The position numbers were made by a program, and so were the translations under genes. The notes beneath the pieces were generated by a model. The model ran no database searches. It was not told where the DNA came from and saw nothing but the letters and a program-made list of their open reading frames with translations. Below, piece after piece: positions 25,203 through 32,296 of a stretch of 64,000 nucleotides of DNA; position 1 is the first letter of the stretch, and the number at the start of each line of letters is the position of its first letter. Origin of the DNA: GCA-2720865 sp047630275 (GTDB lineage Bacteria; Bdellovibrionota; Bacteriovoracia; Bacteriovoracales; Bacteriovoracaceae); contig JBLHVN010000001.1 of assembly GCA_047630275.1 (NCBI GenBank), positions 496,001-560,000 on the forward strand. Direction: 5' to 3'.

Positions 25203-26531
25203 ATGAACGAATTACCTCACGACTTACTTGCCGAGAGATCATTACTTGGTTGTCTGATGGTTGACTCTAATACCTTTGAACAAATCTCAGACTTGAAACT
25301 ATCCCGAGAAGACTTCTATCACCCTCAGTACGGTGTGATCTTTGACAATATGAATGACCTTTTCATAAGCAATCAGCCTATTGATTATGTGACAGTATGT
25401 TCAAAGCTTACAAGTTCAGGGAAATTAGATGAAGTTGGTGGTCAGTCGGCCATCGCTGATCTTGCCGAAGAGCTTGCTTCTGCGGCCAATATCTATCATT
25501 ACGCTAAGACCGTTAGAGATAAGTCCTCTCTTAGAAATATCGTAAGAACCTCTCAAGATGTGGCCTCTCTAGGATTAAACTTCAAAGGAAACGCAGAAGA
25601 GTTCTTAGAAGAAGTAGAGAGTAAGTTCTTTGGGCTTACAACAGATGCTAAGGCCGGAAAGATGGTAGGGCTGAAGTCATGCCTCATCGAAAACTTAAAA
25701 GAACTAGAGGACACTTCTAGAAAGCCTGGTGAGATCTCAGGTCTTCCTACTGGTTATAATGAAGTAGATAAGATGCTGCTTGGTATGCAGCCTGGGCAGC
25801 TTATTGTTTTAGCCGCTCGTCCCGCCATGGGAAAGACCGCCTTTGCTCTAAATATCGCCCTTAACTCATGCGGAATGACTAAGCTTCCTATCGCTATCTT
25901 CTCTCTGGAAATGGTTTCAAACGAATTATCTATGAGGCTTCTCTCTCAGCAAGCGAAGGTTGATAGTAAGAGGATTAGAACCAAAGACTTCTTAGATACT
26001 GATCTTCGCAATATTGGAACGGCCGTCAATGATCTTTCGGCCCTTCCTATCTTTATCAATGACTCAGGTTCTTCGACCATCCTTGATATTCAATCTCAAT
26101 GTAGAAAGATTAAGTCTGAATCAGGGCTTGGGATGATCATTATTGATTACCTTCAACTGATGAACTCACATACAAAGAACCCAAGTAGAGAGCAGCAGAT
26201 CTCTGAGATCTCAAGGGGTCTTAAATCAATGGCCAAAGAACTTGAATGTCCTGTCCTGGCCCTCTCTCAGCTTAACCGTCAGGTTGAAAGTAGACCTAAT
26301 AAAAGACCAAATAATGCTGACCTTCGGGAGTCTGGTGCCATTGAGCAGGATGCCGATGTTATTATGTTCATCTATCGAGATGAAGTTTATAACGAGGATA
26401 CAAAAGAGCCTGGCGTTGCTGAGATCATCCTAGGGAAAAACCGTGGTGGTGAGATCGGTACAGCAAAGCTTGCTTGGGTTGGCGCTCATACTTCTTTTGA
26501 AAACCTATCCTATGCACCTGGAAACCAATAA
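25203..26531 (+). CDS. dnaB: Replicative DNA helicase DnaB
   Basis: The 442-residue hexameric helicase unwinds DNA at the replication fork. The N-terminal collar domain starts with LPHDLLAERSLLGCLMVD, the usual opening. The RecA-like ATPase domain has GEISGLPTGYNEVDKMLLG, Walker A ARPAMGKTAFALN near residue 205, Walker B MIIIDYLQLM and the arginine-finger region YRDEVYNED. Length is normal. Ribosome site AAAGGAAATGGG precedes the ATG and sits directly behind the rplI terminator, so expression depends on read-through or on a promoter within rplI. The last 20 bp overlap the start of pabB. Confidence 0.98.
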   Translation: MNELPHDLLAERSLLGCLMVDSNTFEQISDLKLSREDFYHPQYGVIFDNMNDLFISNQPIDYVTVCSKLTSSGKLDEVGGQSAIADLAEELASAANIYHYAKTVRDKSSLRNIVRTSQDVASLGLNFKGNAEEFLEEVESKFFGLTTDAKAGKMVGLKSCLIENLKELEDTSRKPGEISGLPTGYNEVDKMLLGMQPGQLIVLAARPAMGKTAFALNIALNSCGMTKLPIAIFSLEMVSNELSMRLLSQQAKVDSKRIRTKDFLDTDLRNIGTAVNDLSALPIFINDSGSSTILDIQSQCRKIKSESGLGMIIIDYLQLMNSHTKNPSREQQISEISRGLKSMAKELECPVLALSQLNRQVESRPNKRPNNADLRESGAIEQDADVIMFIYRDEVYNEDTKEPGVAEIILGKNRGGEIGTAKLAWVGAHTSFENLSYAPGNQ

Positions 26532-27663
26532 CCTTCCTTATTCAATTATTCCAATTGGTAATAAGTGGAGGCTTTATTCAAATCCTTCAAAGGCCTTTTT
26601 ATACTTTAAGAACTTAAAGCATAACTTAATCACTGGAGAGAAAACTTCTATATCTACAGAAGAATTCTTAAACAGTATCTTTGAGAGTGTAGAAAAACCA
26701 AACCGAATCTTAAGCCTCTCCTATGAAGCGGGCTTTCTCTTTAATAAAGGCATTGATCTCATCCCCGATGATGCCTGGCTCGCCTTAGATATTACTTATG
26801 AATCTGAGAGCCTGACTGTCCCTTTAAGGTATCACCGCCTCTCATTAGAAAAGGTTGTGGCACCAAGCTTTGAAGAATATAAAATAGCCTTTGATAAAGG
26901 CTATCAATCTCTGGAGCGCGGGGATAGCTATCAGTTTAACTTAACCTTTCCCTTTGAATATAAATACGTAGGTGACTTCTTAAACTTAGCTTCTAATCTT
27001 TTTAGAAACCCTGATCACCAAGGTGAGTTTGCTCATGCTACTTATTGCCCAAGCCTTGAATGGGGCATCTTAAGTAATTCTCCGGAATGCCTTTTTAATC
27101 AGCGAGGTAATATCTTAGAGACAAAACCTATTAAGGGAACTGTTAAAGATGAGGCAGGGGCTTGGAAGAAGATGGCCGCTAGTGAAAAGGACAAAGCTGA
27201 ACTTTTTATGATCACTGATCTATTAAGAAACGATTTAAATAAGATAGAAGCAAAAGCAAAAGTACTTAAGTTAAGAGTTCCCTTAAAAGTTCCAGGTCTC
27301 CTTCATCAATATAGTCATATAGAACTTAAGAGCGAGAAAAAGATTGAACTTGATCAGGCCATCAAGGCCCTCTTTCCGGGGGGCTCTATAACTGGAGCGC
27401 CAAAGATAAGGACAATGCAAATACTAAGTGAGCTTGAGCAAAGATTGAGGGGGGCTTATTGCGGTTCCACTCTTTTCTTTTCTAGAGATGAAACTAAAGC
27501 CTCAATAAATATAAGAACCGCTGAGGTTTTTACAGCTAAGAATACTTTTACTTATGGGGCCGGCGGGGGAGTGACTCTATTGAGTAAAGCCTCTAGTGAG
27601 TACGAAGAGATGCTCGCCAAAGTCGATAGCTTTACTTTAGTCTTACAGCCGGATACAGTCTAA
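26512..27663 (+). CDS. pabB: Aminodeoxychorismate synthase component I-like chorismate-binding enzyme
   Basis: The 383-residue protein belongs to the anthranilate synthase I/PabB/isochorismate synthase superfamily. Conserved motifs near the C-terminus are LETKPIKGT, the LFMITDLLRNDLNKI segment and FPGGSITGAPKIRTMQ. PabB converts chorismate and glutamine-derived ammonia to aminodeoxychorismate for folate synthesis. It resembles PabB more than TrpE because the Trp-binding N-terminal motif is not evident, and no trp genes are near. The glutaminase subunit is not in the window. I start it at ATG 26512, inside the dnaB 3' end, because the frame further upstream is the dnaB shadow. Confidence 0.85.
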   Translation: MHLETNNLPYSIIPIGNKWRLYSNPSKAFLYFKNLKHNLITGEKTSISTEEFLNSIFESVEKPNRILSLSYEAGFLFNKGIDLIPDDAWLALDITYESESLTVPLRYHRLSLEKVVAPSFEEYKIAFDKGYQSLERGDSYQFNLTFPFEYKYVGDFLNLASNLFRNPDHQGEFAHATYCPSLEWGILSNSPECLFNQRGNILETKPIKGTVKDEAGAWKKMAASEKDKAELFMITDLLRNDLNKIEAKAKVLKLRVPLKVPGLLHQYSHIELKSEKKIELDQAIKALFPGGSITGAPKIRTMQILSELEQRLRGAYCGSTLFFSRDETKASINIRTAEVFTAKNTFTYGAGGGVTLLSKASSEYEEMLAKVDSFTLVLQPDTV

Positions 27664-27746
27664 AACCTCTTAAATATCAACTATTTATATAGATTTTCCA
27701 CAATACAAACAAAAACTTACATAAGACCTTACAGGGCCTCATAAGT

Positions 27747-27776
27747 TTGACATGAATAAATACTGATAGATATGAT
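27747..27776 (+). promoter_or_regulatory. Sigma-70-type promoter
   Basis: TTGACA (27747-27752) and TATGAT (27771-27776) are separated by 18 bp. Transcription would start near 27783, about 95 nt ahead of the ATG at 27879. An AAACTTA...TAAGTTT inverted repeat overlaps the -35 region. Confidence 0.6.
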
Positions 27777-27782
27777 TCCTTT

Positions 27783-27878
27783 GTCGAAAAAATCCTAGAT
27801 GGGAAGATGACCTCTAGCCACGGAATAGCTTAAAGAATGAGATTTTAAGCTGGCTTGAGAATTTACAAGGGAGTGTAA
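27783..27878 (+). other. Structured 5' leader of the 77-residue protein
   Basis: Two hairpins can be drawn: CTAGA-GG with CC-TCTAG (about 27798-27820) and AGCTTAAA...TTTAAGCT (about 27828-27852), the latter enclosed by GCC/GGC. The ribosome site AAGGGAG follows. I do not recognise a known riboswitch. It may be a cis-regulatory RNA or a simple stabilising leader. Confidence 0.4.
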
Positions 27879-28112
27879 ATGACAAACGCAAATGCACCAG
27901 AGTCAGGATGGCTAGATGAGAACGGGAATGTTCTTGGGGATGATCAGAAGGTACCTTTGAGTTCTTTATCTGAATTGACAGGATTTCCTGTTGAGTTCAT
28001 TAAAAAAGAGCTTCTACTAAAGGGTGAAGAGCTTAGTATGTCTGATCTGAGATCATCGATGATTAGTTATCTAGAAACTACTGCTTTAAACGTAGAGAAG
28101 ACCGACGCTTAA
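27879..28112 (+). CDS. Small acidic protein of unknown function (77 aa)
   Basis: The ATG follows an AAGGGAGTGTAA ribosome site. The product has no signal peptide or membrane segment. The region LSSLSELTGFPVEFIKKELLLKGEELSM looks like a compact helical domain, possibly a helix-turn-helix-like fold, but I see no definite family. It has its own promoter upstream and a strong terminator downstream, so it is a free-standing transcription unit with a long structured leader, an unusual investment for a 77-residue protein. Confidence 0.75.
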   Translation: MTNANAPESGWLDENGNVLGDDQKVPLSSLSELTGFPVEFIKKELLLKGEELSMSDLRSSMISYLETTALNVEKTDA

Positions 28113-28131
28113 AGAATCTATCAATATCTTC

Positions 28132-28168
28132 GGAGGTAGAACGCCTGTTCTACTTCCTATTCGTTTTT
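28132..28168 (+). terminator. Rho-independent terminator of the 77-residue gene
   Basis: GGAGGTAGAAC (28132-28142) pairs with GTTCTACTTCC (28147-28157) over 11 bp with one G-T pair; tattcgttttt follows. Confidence 0.88.
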
Positions 28169-28186
28169 AAAATCCAATTACATTAT

Positions 28187-28302
28187 AACTTTCTTGTCTC
28201 TTTCAATGGATAAGTTTACTATTTTTTAAATAGTGAATTCGGTGAGATTCCGAAACTGTCCCGCAACGGTATTGCTCAAAAAGCTAAGTCCGATCCTAAG
28301 TT
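28187..28302 (+). ncRNA. Cobalamin-type riboswitch
   Basis: The core 28228-28272 reads AATAGTGAA-TTC-GGTG, GAGATTCCG, then CTGTCCCGCAACGGTA. This follows the cobalamin riboswitch consensus (AATAGGGAA-n3-GGTGnnAnTCCnnnACnGnCCCGCaACnGTnA) closely. The 3' box AAGCTAAGTCCGATCC is a variant of the usual AGCCAGGAGACC B12 box. AACTT (28187-28191) can pair with AAGTT (28298-28302) as a closing stem. It ends 5 bp before the GAGGAGG ribosome site of the HTH gene at 28318, so control of translation by hiding that site is likely. Ligand preference cannot be read from sequence. Confidence 0.85.
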
Positions 28303-28317
28303 ACCCGAGGAGGAAAC

Positions 28318-28557
28318 TTGAAGTCTTATCTAGATGGCGTTAGCCGCTACCCTGAATTTTTAAAGAATATTTACGAAGGCGAAAAACTTAAAGACCCAAG
28401 CTTTAGCTATAGAGTCTTTGCAAGAAAGCTAGGTGTCAGTCATGGCTACTTGGCCAATATCATTAAAGGCGCCAGACCCGCTTCTAAGAAGTTTATCTTG
28501 GATACGGCAAAGATCTTAGATTTAAATGAAGATGAACTAACTTCTTTTCTCTCTTAG
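28318..28557 (+). CDS. Small HTH DNA-binding protein of the TIGR02147 N-terminal type
   Basis: The start is TTG at 28318, fixed by GAGGAGG seven bases before it. The 79 residues match the N-terminal helix-turn-helix part of TIGR02147/DUF4423 proteins, a family expanded in Bdellovibrio relatives: YPEFLKNIYEGEKLKDPSFSY, then FARKLGVSHGYLANIIKGAR as the HTH. Full-length members have about 270 residues, so this is a stand-alone HTH. It sits directly behind a cobalamin-type riboswitch, so its level should respond to cobalamin. The GTATCC dyad that ends the gene and the two direct copies downstream are candidate operator sites. Its targets are unknown. Confidence 0.8.
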   Translation: MKSYLDGVSRYPEFLKNIYEGEKLKDPSFSYRVFARKLGVSHGYLANIIKGARPASKKFILDTAKILDLNEDELTSFLS

Positions 28558-28587
28558 CGTATCCAGTTGGATACGACTTACTTTTTT
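28558..28587 (+). terminator. GTATCC dyad acting as terminator and possible operator
   Basis: CGTATCCA-GT-TGGATACG (28558-28575) is a perfect inverted repeat that overlaps the stop codon region of the HTH gene; acttacTTTTTT follows, giving a plausible terminator. It lies about 75-90 bp upstream of the sigma-54-like -24 element at 28650, the distance expected for an activator site. Confidence 0.65.
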
Positions 28588-28621
28588 ACAGAAGCTGTTT
28601 CCAAGAACAGTTATTGCCCCT

Positions 28622-28636
28622 GTATCCGCCGTATCC
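28622..28636 (+). repeat. Direct GTATCC repeats
   Basis: GTATCC occurs at 28622-28627 and 28631-28636 (9-bp period), the same word as in the dyad at 28558-28575. Four copies in 80 bp, counting both strands, suggest a protein-binding site. Confidence 0.5.
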
Positions 28637-28649
28637 AAGGGCCTTTTTC

Positions 28650-28663
28650 GGCATAAGACTTGC
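28650..28663 (+). promoter_or_regulatory. Sigma-54-like promoter of the 148-residue lipoprotein
   Basis: CGGCATAAGACTTGCT has GG (28650-28651) and GC (28662-28663) exactly 10 bp apart, with TTGC at -12 as in the consensus. The expected start is near 28675, 25 nt before the ATG. Confidence 0.6.
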
Positions 28664-28699
28664 TTTTACTTTCTCTAACTAATCAACACGGAGAGAGAG

Positions 28700-29146
28700 A
28701 TGAAAACAAAATTATTATTAGTCTTAGCAGTCTTATTTTTGGTTTCCTGTGGAGCCGAAAAGCCACAAGTTTTAGGAAGCAGTTCAAGTGCCCTTGAAGC
28801 CTTACAAATTCTTGGAAGCTATGAAGATTCTTATAATTCCCAGCATAAGATAACTTCTCATTCCTGGGTGGTCTCTTTTGGGGAATCTAGTTCAACCTAT
28901 GAGATCCTAAGTTTTGACAATGAAAAGAGGGTGATTATAGCTCTCAATGGTGAGGACTCATTCAACCCCGGTGAATATAGTCGGTTTGAGTGGGTTTACT
29001 TAGATTCTAAGCTATTTTACTGCCAAAGTGTTTATGATGGGGAAACAATGAAAGATGCTGAGGAGGATCAAAGCTCGAGCTCGAGTGACCCAATGGGAGG
29101 GGGCTGTGGAAGCTATGACTTTCCTTGGACCCCCTTAAATATCTAG
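28700..29146 (+). CDS. Small lipoprotein of unknown function (148 aa)
   Basis: The signal peptide ends in the lipobox LVSCG, so the mature protein begins with lipidated cysteine. The body contains HKITSHSWVVSFGESSSTYEILSFDNEKRVI, which suggests a small beta-barrel or lipocalin-like fold, and an acidic/serine segment (EEDQSSSSSDPMGGGCG) with a second cysteine pair possibility near the end (FYCQS and GGGCGSY). I recognise no family. A strong GGAGAGAGAG ribosome site and a sigma-54-like promoter precede it. The TAG stop overlaps the converging PAP2 gene stop by 3 bases (CTAG). Confidence 0.8.
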   Translation: MKTKLLLVLAVLFLVSCGAEKPQVLGSSSSALEALQILGSYEDSYNSQHKITSHSWVVSFGESSSTYEILSFDNEKRVIIALNGEDSFNPGEYSRFEWVYLDSKLFYCQSVYDGETMKDAEEDQSSSSSDPMGGGCGSYDFPWTPLNI

Positions 29147-29766
29147 TTTAAACCAAAATATGTTTTAGCTAAGTAGTCGGCGAGTTTCTTTCCAGCAACA
29201 ACATCGCTTGGGAAGTGAACTCCGCCGATCATTCTATTTTTAGAAACATCATTGGCCCTTTTGAAGAACTGTAGTCTTCTTTCTGGGTACTTCTTAGAAA
29301 GAGCATAAGCTAAGACTCTAGCAATTGAAGTATGCCCACTTGGGTAACTAGTATTTGGATTTGGTTTTTTAATACAAGGGACAATGTCATTAAAACGAAC
29401 AAAGGGTCTTTGTCTTGCGAAGTGACTTTTAGCTGACTTGGTCTTTAGACCTGCCATAGCAAAGTACTTAAAGAATAAGAATGTATTGGCGTAGACCTCG
29501 TCATCTGAAAGAGGACCATTGTCACCGCCAAAGAGGCTTTTAAGAGTTACCTTTTCTTCTGCAGCAGCTTCAGCACATTCAGCTTCTGTTCTGCTTTCTT
29601 GGATTTCAATAAGAGCTAGGTAATCATCTTGCTCTTCCACTGAACCAATGGCTGGTGGCGTACCTAAAACCTTATCCCAGTTCTCACCTAGAAAATCTTC
29701 CGCCATAGTGGCGTTAGTAAATATAAAAAGGGCAAAAATAGTTGTTATTATTCTTATAGATGGCAC
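29143..29766 (-). CDS. Exported PAP2-type acid phosphatase
   Basis: The start is GTG 29766, because AAGGAG lies seven bases before it; the in-frame ATG at 29787 has no ribosome site. The 207-residue protein starts with a signal peptide (RIITTIFALFIFTNATMAEDF). The three PAP2 motifs appear in order: KSHFARQRPF (K-x6-RP), YPSGHTS and NRMIGGVHFPSD with the catalytic His and Asp. This matches class A non-specific acid phosphatases, which release phosphate from organic esters in the periplasm. Asn replaces the Ser often found before RM in the third motif. It faces the lipoprotein gene tail to tail with a 4-bp stop overlap. Confidence 0.88.
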   Translation of the reverse strand: MPSIRIITTIFALFIFTNATMAEDFLGENWDKVLGTPPAIGSVEEQDDYLALIEIQESRTEAECAEAAAEEKVTLKSLFGGDNGPLSDDEVYANTFLFFKYFAMAGLKTKSAKSHFARQRPFVRFNDIVPCIKKPNPNTSYPSGHTSIARVLAYALSKKYPERRLQFFKRANDVSKNRMIGGVHFPSDVVAGKKLADYLAKTYFGLN

Positions 29767-29932
29767 GTCTAAACTCCTTAACGTCATTATTGATAGGGGA
29801 AAACGGTATCATCTTGAAGACGGCCTTAAAAGCGCTTAAAAAGCGACTCGCCGTGTAAAGATTCCAAGGCCTCTTGATAAAAGTTAGGAATTCTGGTTAG
29901 TTAAAATCACCAATTACCTAGAGAGGAAATTA

Positions 29933-30595
29933 ATGAAATTTATTTTTACACTAGCCTGGGCCCTGGCCCTTACAGGTATTGCTGCGCCTAAAGTTATGGC
30001 AGCGCCAAAAGTTTATGAGAAATCAATTAAGATATGGAAATCCTTTTATCCAGATCATGATTGTTCAAAACTAGCTTGTGCTAAGAATGTTCCTCCAAAG
30101 GCCTTAGAAGCTCTTCTTGAAAAAGGCTCTTATTTTCATCCAAGTAAACTTACTAATGCTAACTGGATGATGGTTGCAGACTTTACCTTGAATTCTAAAA
30201 AAGAAAGAGGCTTTCTAATCAATACAAAGACTGGCGCGGCTGAACTTTTTCATGTGAGTCATGGAAAAGGTTCAGGAGATGGCGCTGGGAATGCTATTCG
30301 TTTCTCTAATAGGCATAAGTCCTATATGTCCTCAAAGGGACTTTACGTTACAGCAGAAACTTATTTTGGAAAGCACGGTTATAGCTTAAGAATGGATGGT
30401 GAGGAGAGCACAAACTCTGAGGCGAGAGGACGATCCATTGTTATTCACGGAGCAAGCTATATGACTAAGCAATTTATCCGGAATGTTGGAAGAGCAGGGC
30501 GCTCACATGGTTGTCCCGCTGTAGATAGCAAAAGATCAAAGGCCTTGATTGATAAGCTTAAGAACGGAAGCTTGTACTATATTTATTCAAAATAG
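29933..30595 (+). CDS. Murein L,D-transpeptidase catalytic-domain protein (YkuD_2 type)
   Basis: The 220-residue exported protein has a signal peptide ending near VMAAP. The catalytic signature is IVIHGA with His172 and SHGCPAVD with Cys194, the nucleophile of L,D-transpeptidases. The layout (VADFTLNSKKERGFLINTKTG, then SHGKGSGDG) fits the PF13645 murein L,D-transpeptidase family. Such enzymes make or edit 3-3 peptide crosslinks or attach amino acids to peptidoglycan; in predatory bacteria related proteins act on the prey wall, but that use here is inference. GAGAGGAAATTA serves as the ribosome site. The last 13 bp overlap the converging PLA2-like gene. Confidence 0.9.
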   Translation: MKFIFTLAWALALTGIAAPKVMAAPKVYEKSIKIWKSFYPDHDCSKLACAKNVPPKALEALLEKGSYFHPSKLTNANWMMVADFTLNSKKERGFLINTKTGAAELFHVSHGKGSGDGAGNAIRFSNRHKSYMSSKGLYVTAETYFGKHGYSLRMDGEESTNSEARGRSIVIHGASYMTKQFIRNVGRAGRSHGCPAVDSKRSKALIDKLKNGSLYYIYSK

Positions 30596-31245
30596 ACGGC
30601 TTTATAAAACTTTGGAAGCTTAGCTTCAAACTGCGGGGTATGACATTCTTTCCACTTAGTATTCTTATAAGTGAAAAGAATGTTCTTATCATCAAGGCTA
30701 ACTTTTACCACAACCTGATAAGCATCCCTTGAGGTTGAAAGAGAAACCGTTGGGTCTTTGACGTCAGAACTTAAGATTTCATGAATTTGATCAAAACAGT
30801 AGTTACCAAAGAGAACTGGTCTTTGCTTAATGTTAAGTTTAGGAGAAGAGATAGGAACGAGGGTTGGATCCTTAGGCTCTAGGAGTTTTACTAACTTTCG
30901 CTCTTTTTGATTGAGGGCCTGATAACCTCTTTTGTAAATCCATCCATAGCCCCAACGGAAACTTGTTGAAAGAGCTGGGCTTCCTCCCATTCGAACACCC
31001 CAGTAAAACATGTTTCCAAAAAAAGGATTGGTCTTCTTGATCACACAGGAAGAAAGTTTCTTATCTGAATCAATCCTCTCCTGTTCCGTTCCTCCTTTCC
31101 AATAGGCTAGGTCATGAACCTTACAGCAATCAGTTAAGTTAGCATCAGGAATCTTTGAGCAGCCATCTGTTGTAAAAGGGAGGAGCTTATTCTCAAGCGC
31201 GTACGCGTTTAAAGAAAAGATTAAAATGAGAAAAAGATATTTCAT
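30583..31245 (-). CDS. Exported phospholipase A2-like protein A
   Basis: The 220-residue protein begins with a signal peptide (MKYLFLILIFSLNAYA). Its N-terminal third has DGCSKIPDANLTDCC, then VHDLAYWKGG with the His44-Asp45 pair, and DSDKKLSSC. This is the calcium-loop, CCxxHD helix and second-helix layout of phospholipase A2-like proteins. A hydrophobic, Gly/Trp-rich part follows (GNMFYWGVRMGG, WGYGWIYKRG) and then an unrecognised ~90-residue beta-rich tail. Phospholipase activity is inferred. The gene is the last of a three-gene minus-strand cluster, its ATG overlapping the stop of the membrane gene upstream (ATGA). Confidence 0.72.
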   Translation of the reverse strand: MKYLFLILIFSLNAYALENKLLPFTTDGCSKIPDANLTDCCKVHDLAYWKGGTEQERIDSDKKLSSCVIKKTNPFFGNMFYWGVRMGGSPALSTSFRWGYGWIYKRGYQALNQKERKLVKLLEPKDPTLVPISSPKLNIKQRPVLFGNYCFDQIHEILSSDVKDPTVSLSTSRDAYQVVVKVSLDDKNILFTYKNTKWKECHTPQFEAKLPKFYKAVYFE

Positions 31246-31550
31246 GAAAGTCTTTTTTGGAGTCCTGGTAGCTTGAGGAGGATGAAGGCCCCGGCCATAG
31301 TGATGATAATATCTTTGAAGGGTTCTAAGTAGAATTGGTTTCTCATGACCACACCTAAGTCAAAAGCTTCTTTTGATACAGCGATGAAAAAAAGAATAAG
31401 AAGTGAGATAAGAATGGATCTTTTTAAGAGCTTAGTTAAGGCCCAAAAGATAAGGGCTCCAAGAACAAAATGTAGCACGATATCCAAAGGGATAATCCCC
31501 CAGAGTTTAGTAGCGGCTACCGCTTCAAAAAAACCTTTTATTAAATTCAT
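31242..31550 (-). CDS. Small three-span membrane protein
   Basis: The 102-residue protein has about three hydrophobic segments (PLDIVLHFVLGALIFWALTKLL, ILISLLILFFIAVS, DIIITMAGAFILL). The KEAFDLG...KDIIITMAGA pattern is weakly reminiscent of VanZ-like proteins, where acidic residues lie at membrane edges, but I would not assign it. It sits between the two PLA2-like genes and overlaps the downstream one by 4 bp, so it may help their export, anchoring or self-protection. That is conjecture from position. Confidence 0.7.
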   Translation of the reverse strand: MNLIKGFFEAVAATKLWGIIPLDIVLHFVLGALIFWALTKLLKRSILISLLILFFIAVSKEAFDLGVVMRNQFYLEPFKDIIITMAGAFILLKLPGLQKRLS

Positions 31551-31625
31551 GCTTATTTTCTAACACGGAGATTCTCTTTTGGCAGCGGTTATTGAAAAAG
31601 CTACAGAGGACATAAGGTATTGATT

Positions 31626-32075
31626 CTAGTAAGTTGCTGGCCTATCTGAACAAGCAAAAGCAGCTGTTCCTACAATCCTTAAGGCCTTGTACATTGTATT
31701 GGCCCAAAACCTACAGCTCTTCTTATCCTGAGATTCTTCTTTGCAACTTTTGAGAGCAATTTCCAGAAAGAGCTGATCACAGTCTTTTCGATTAAGGCCG
31801 CCAGTTGAAGGCTCATGGTGATAACAAAGATCGTGCTTGATACAGGCCTTAAAAAAGGTTTCTTTGTGACCGCCAGTTGGACCAGAGCAGCCATTAACAA
31901 ACTGTAGATCCCCATAACTATTTTCAAATTCACAGGTTCTTATAGGAAGATTTAATCTTGATTTTGGGCATCTATACTTTTTTAAGATAACACCCTTATT
32001 TTGATCACAATAATCTTTAAGCTGATCAGCTCTTGCAAAGCTTATAAAGAAAACAAAAAAGACGAGTATTTTCAT
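31626..32075 (-). CDS. Exported prokaryotic phospholipase A2-like protein B
   Basis: The 149-residue protein has a signal peptide (MKILVFFVFFISFARA). The core is FVNGCSGPTGG (calcium loop), FFKACIKHDLCYHH with His81-Asp82 as the catalytic pair, and NRKDCDQLFLEIALKSC on the facing helix. Eight or more cysteines suggest several disulfides. This matches secreted bacterial PLA2 (PF09056-like) in length and motif order. It should hydrolyse the sn-2 ester of phospholipids with calcium, releasing fatty acid. In a predator it may attack prey membranes. It is separated from the membrane gene by 75 bp. Confidence 0.85.
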   Translation of the reverse strand: MKILVFFVFFISFARADQLKDYCDQNKGVILKKYRCPKSRLNLPIRTCEFENSYGDLQFVNGCSGPTGGHKETFFKACIKHDLCYHHEPSTGGLNRKDCDQLFLEIALKSCKEESQDKKSCRFWANTMYKALRIVGTAAFACSDRPATY

Positions 32076-32179
32076 AGGTTAGTCTTATCATTTTTAAAAG
32101 CGTCCGTAGAGTGCTTGGTAAGAAATTCCTGCCTATCGATGCTTTTGGGCATGACGAAGAGACCGATGGAGAGGGGGTT

Positions 32180-32213
32180 TTGAATACTGGAGTTTTTCAC
32201 CCACGGTATTCAA
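32180..32213. promoter_or_regulatory. Inverted repeat upstream of motA
   Basis: TTGAATAC (32180-32187) and GTATTCAA (32206-32213) are perfect 8-bp arms with an 18-nt spacer in the gap between divergent PLA2 and motA genes. It may be an operator; there is no T-run for a terminator. Confidence 0.45.
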
Positions 32214-32233
32214 GTATAAACAGTGAGTTAGAT

Positions 32234-32261
32234 TAAAGTCCTTAAGGGTTATTGGCGATAA
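32234..32261 (+). promoter_or_regulatory. Sigma-28-like flagellar promoter of motAB
   Basis: TAAA (32234-32237) and GGCGATAA (32254-32261) are 16 bp apart; the FliA consensus is TAAA-N15-GCCGATAA. The match at -10 is seven of eight. Position ahead of motA supports it. Confidence 0.65.
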
Positions 32262-32296
32262 GTTTATGAAATCATAAAAACCCCAAGGATGGATTT

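Noticed and set aside
26443..26511. Extended N-terminus for PabB
   Set aside because: The extra residues are a frame-shifted reading of the end of dnaB; PabB-like sequence begins at ATG 26512.
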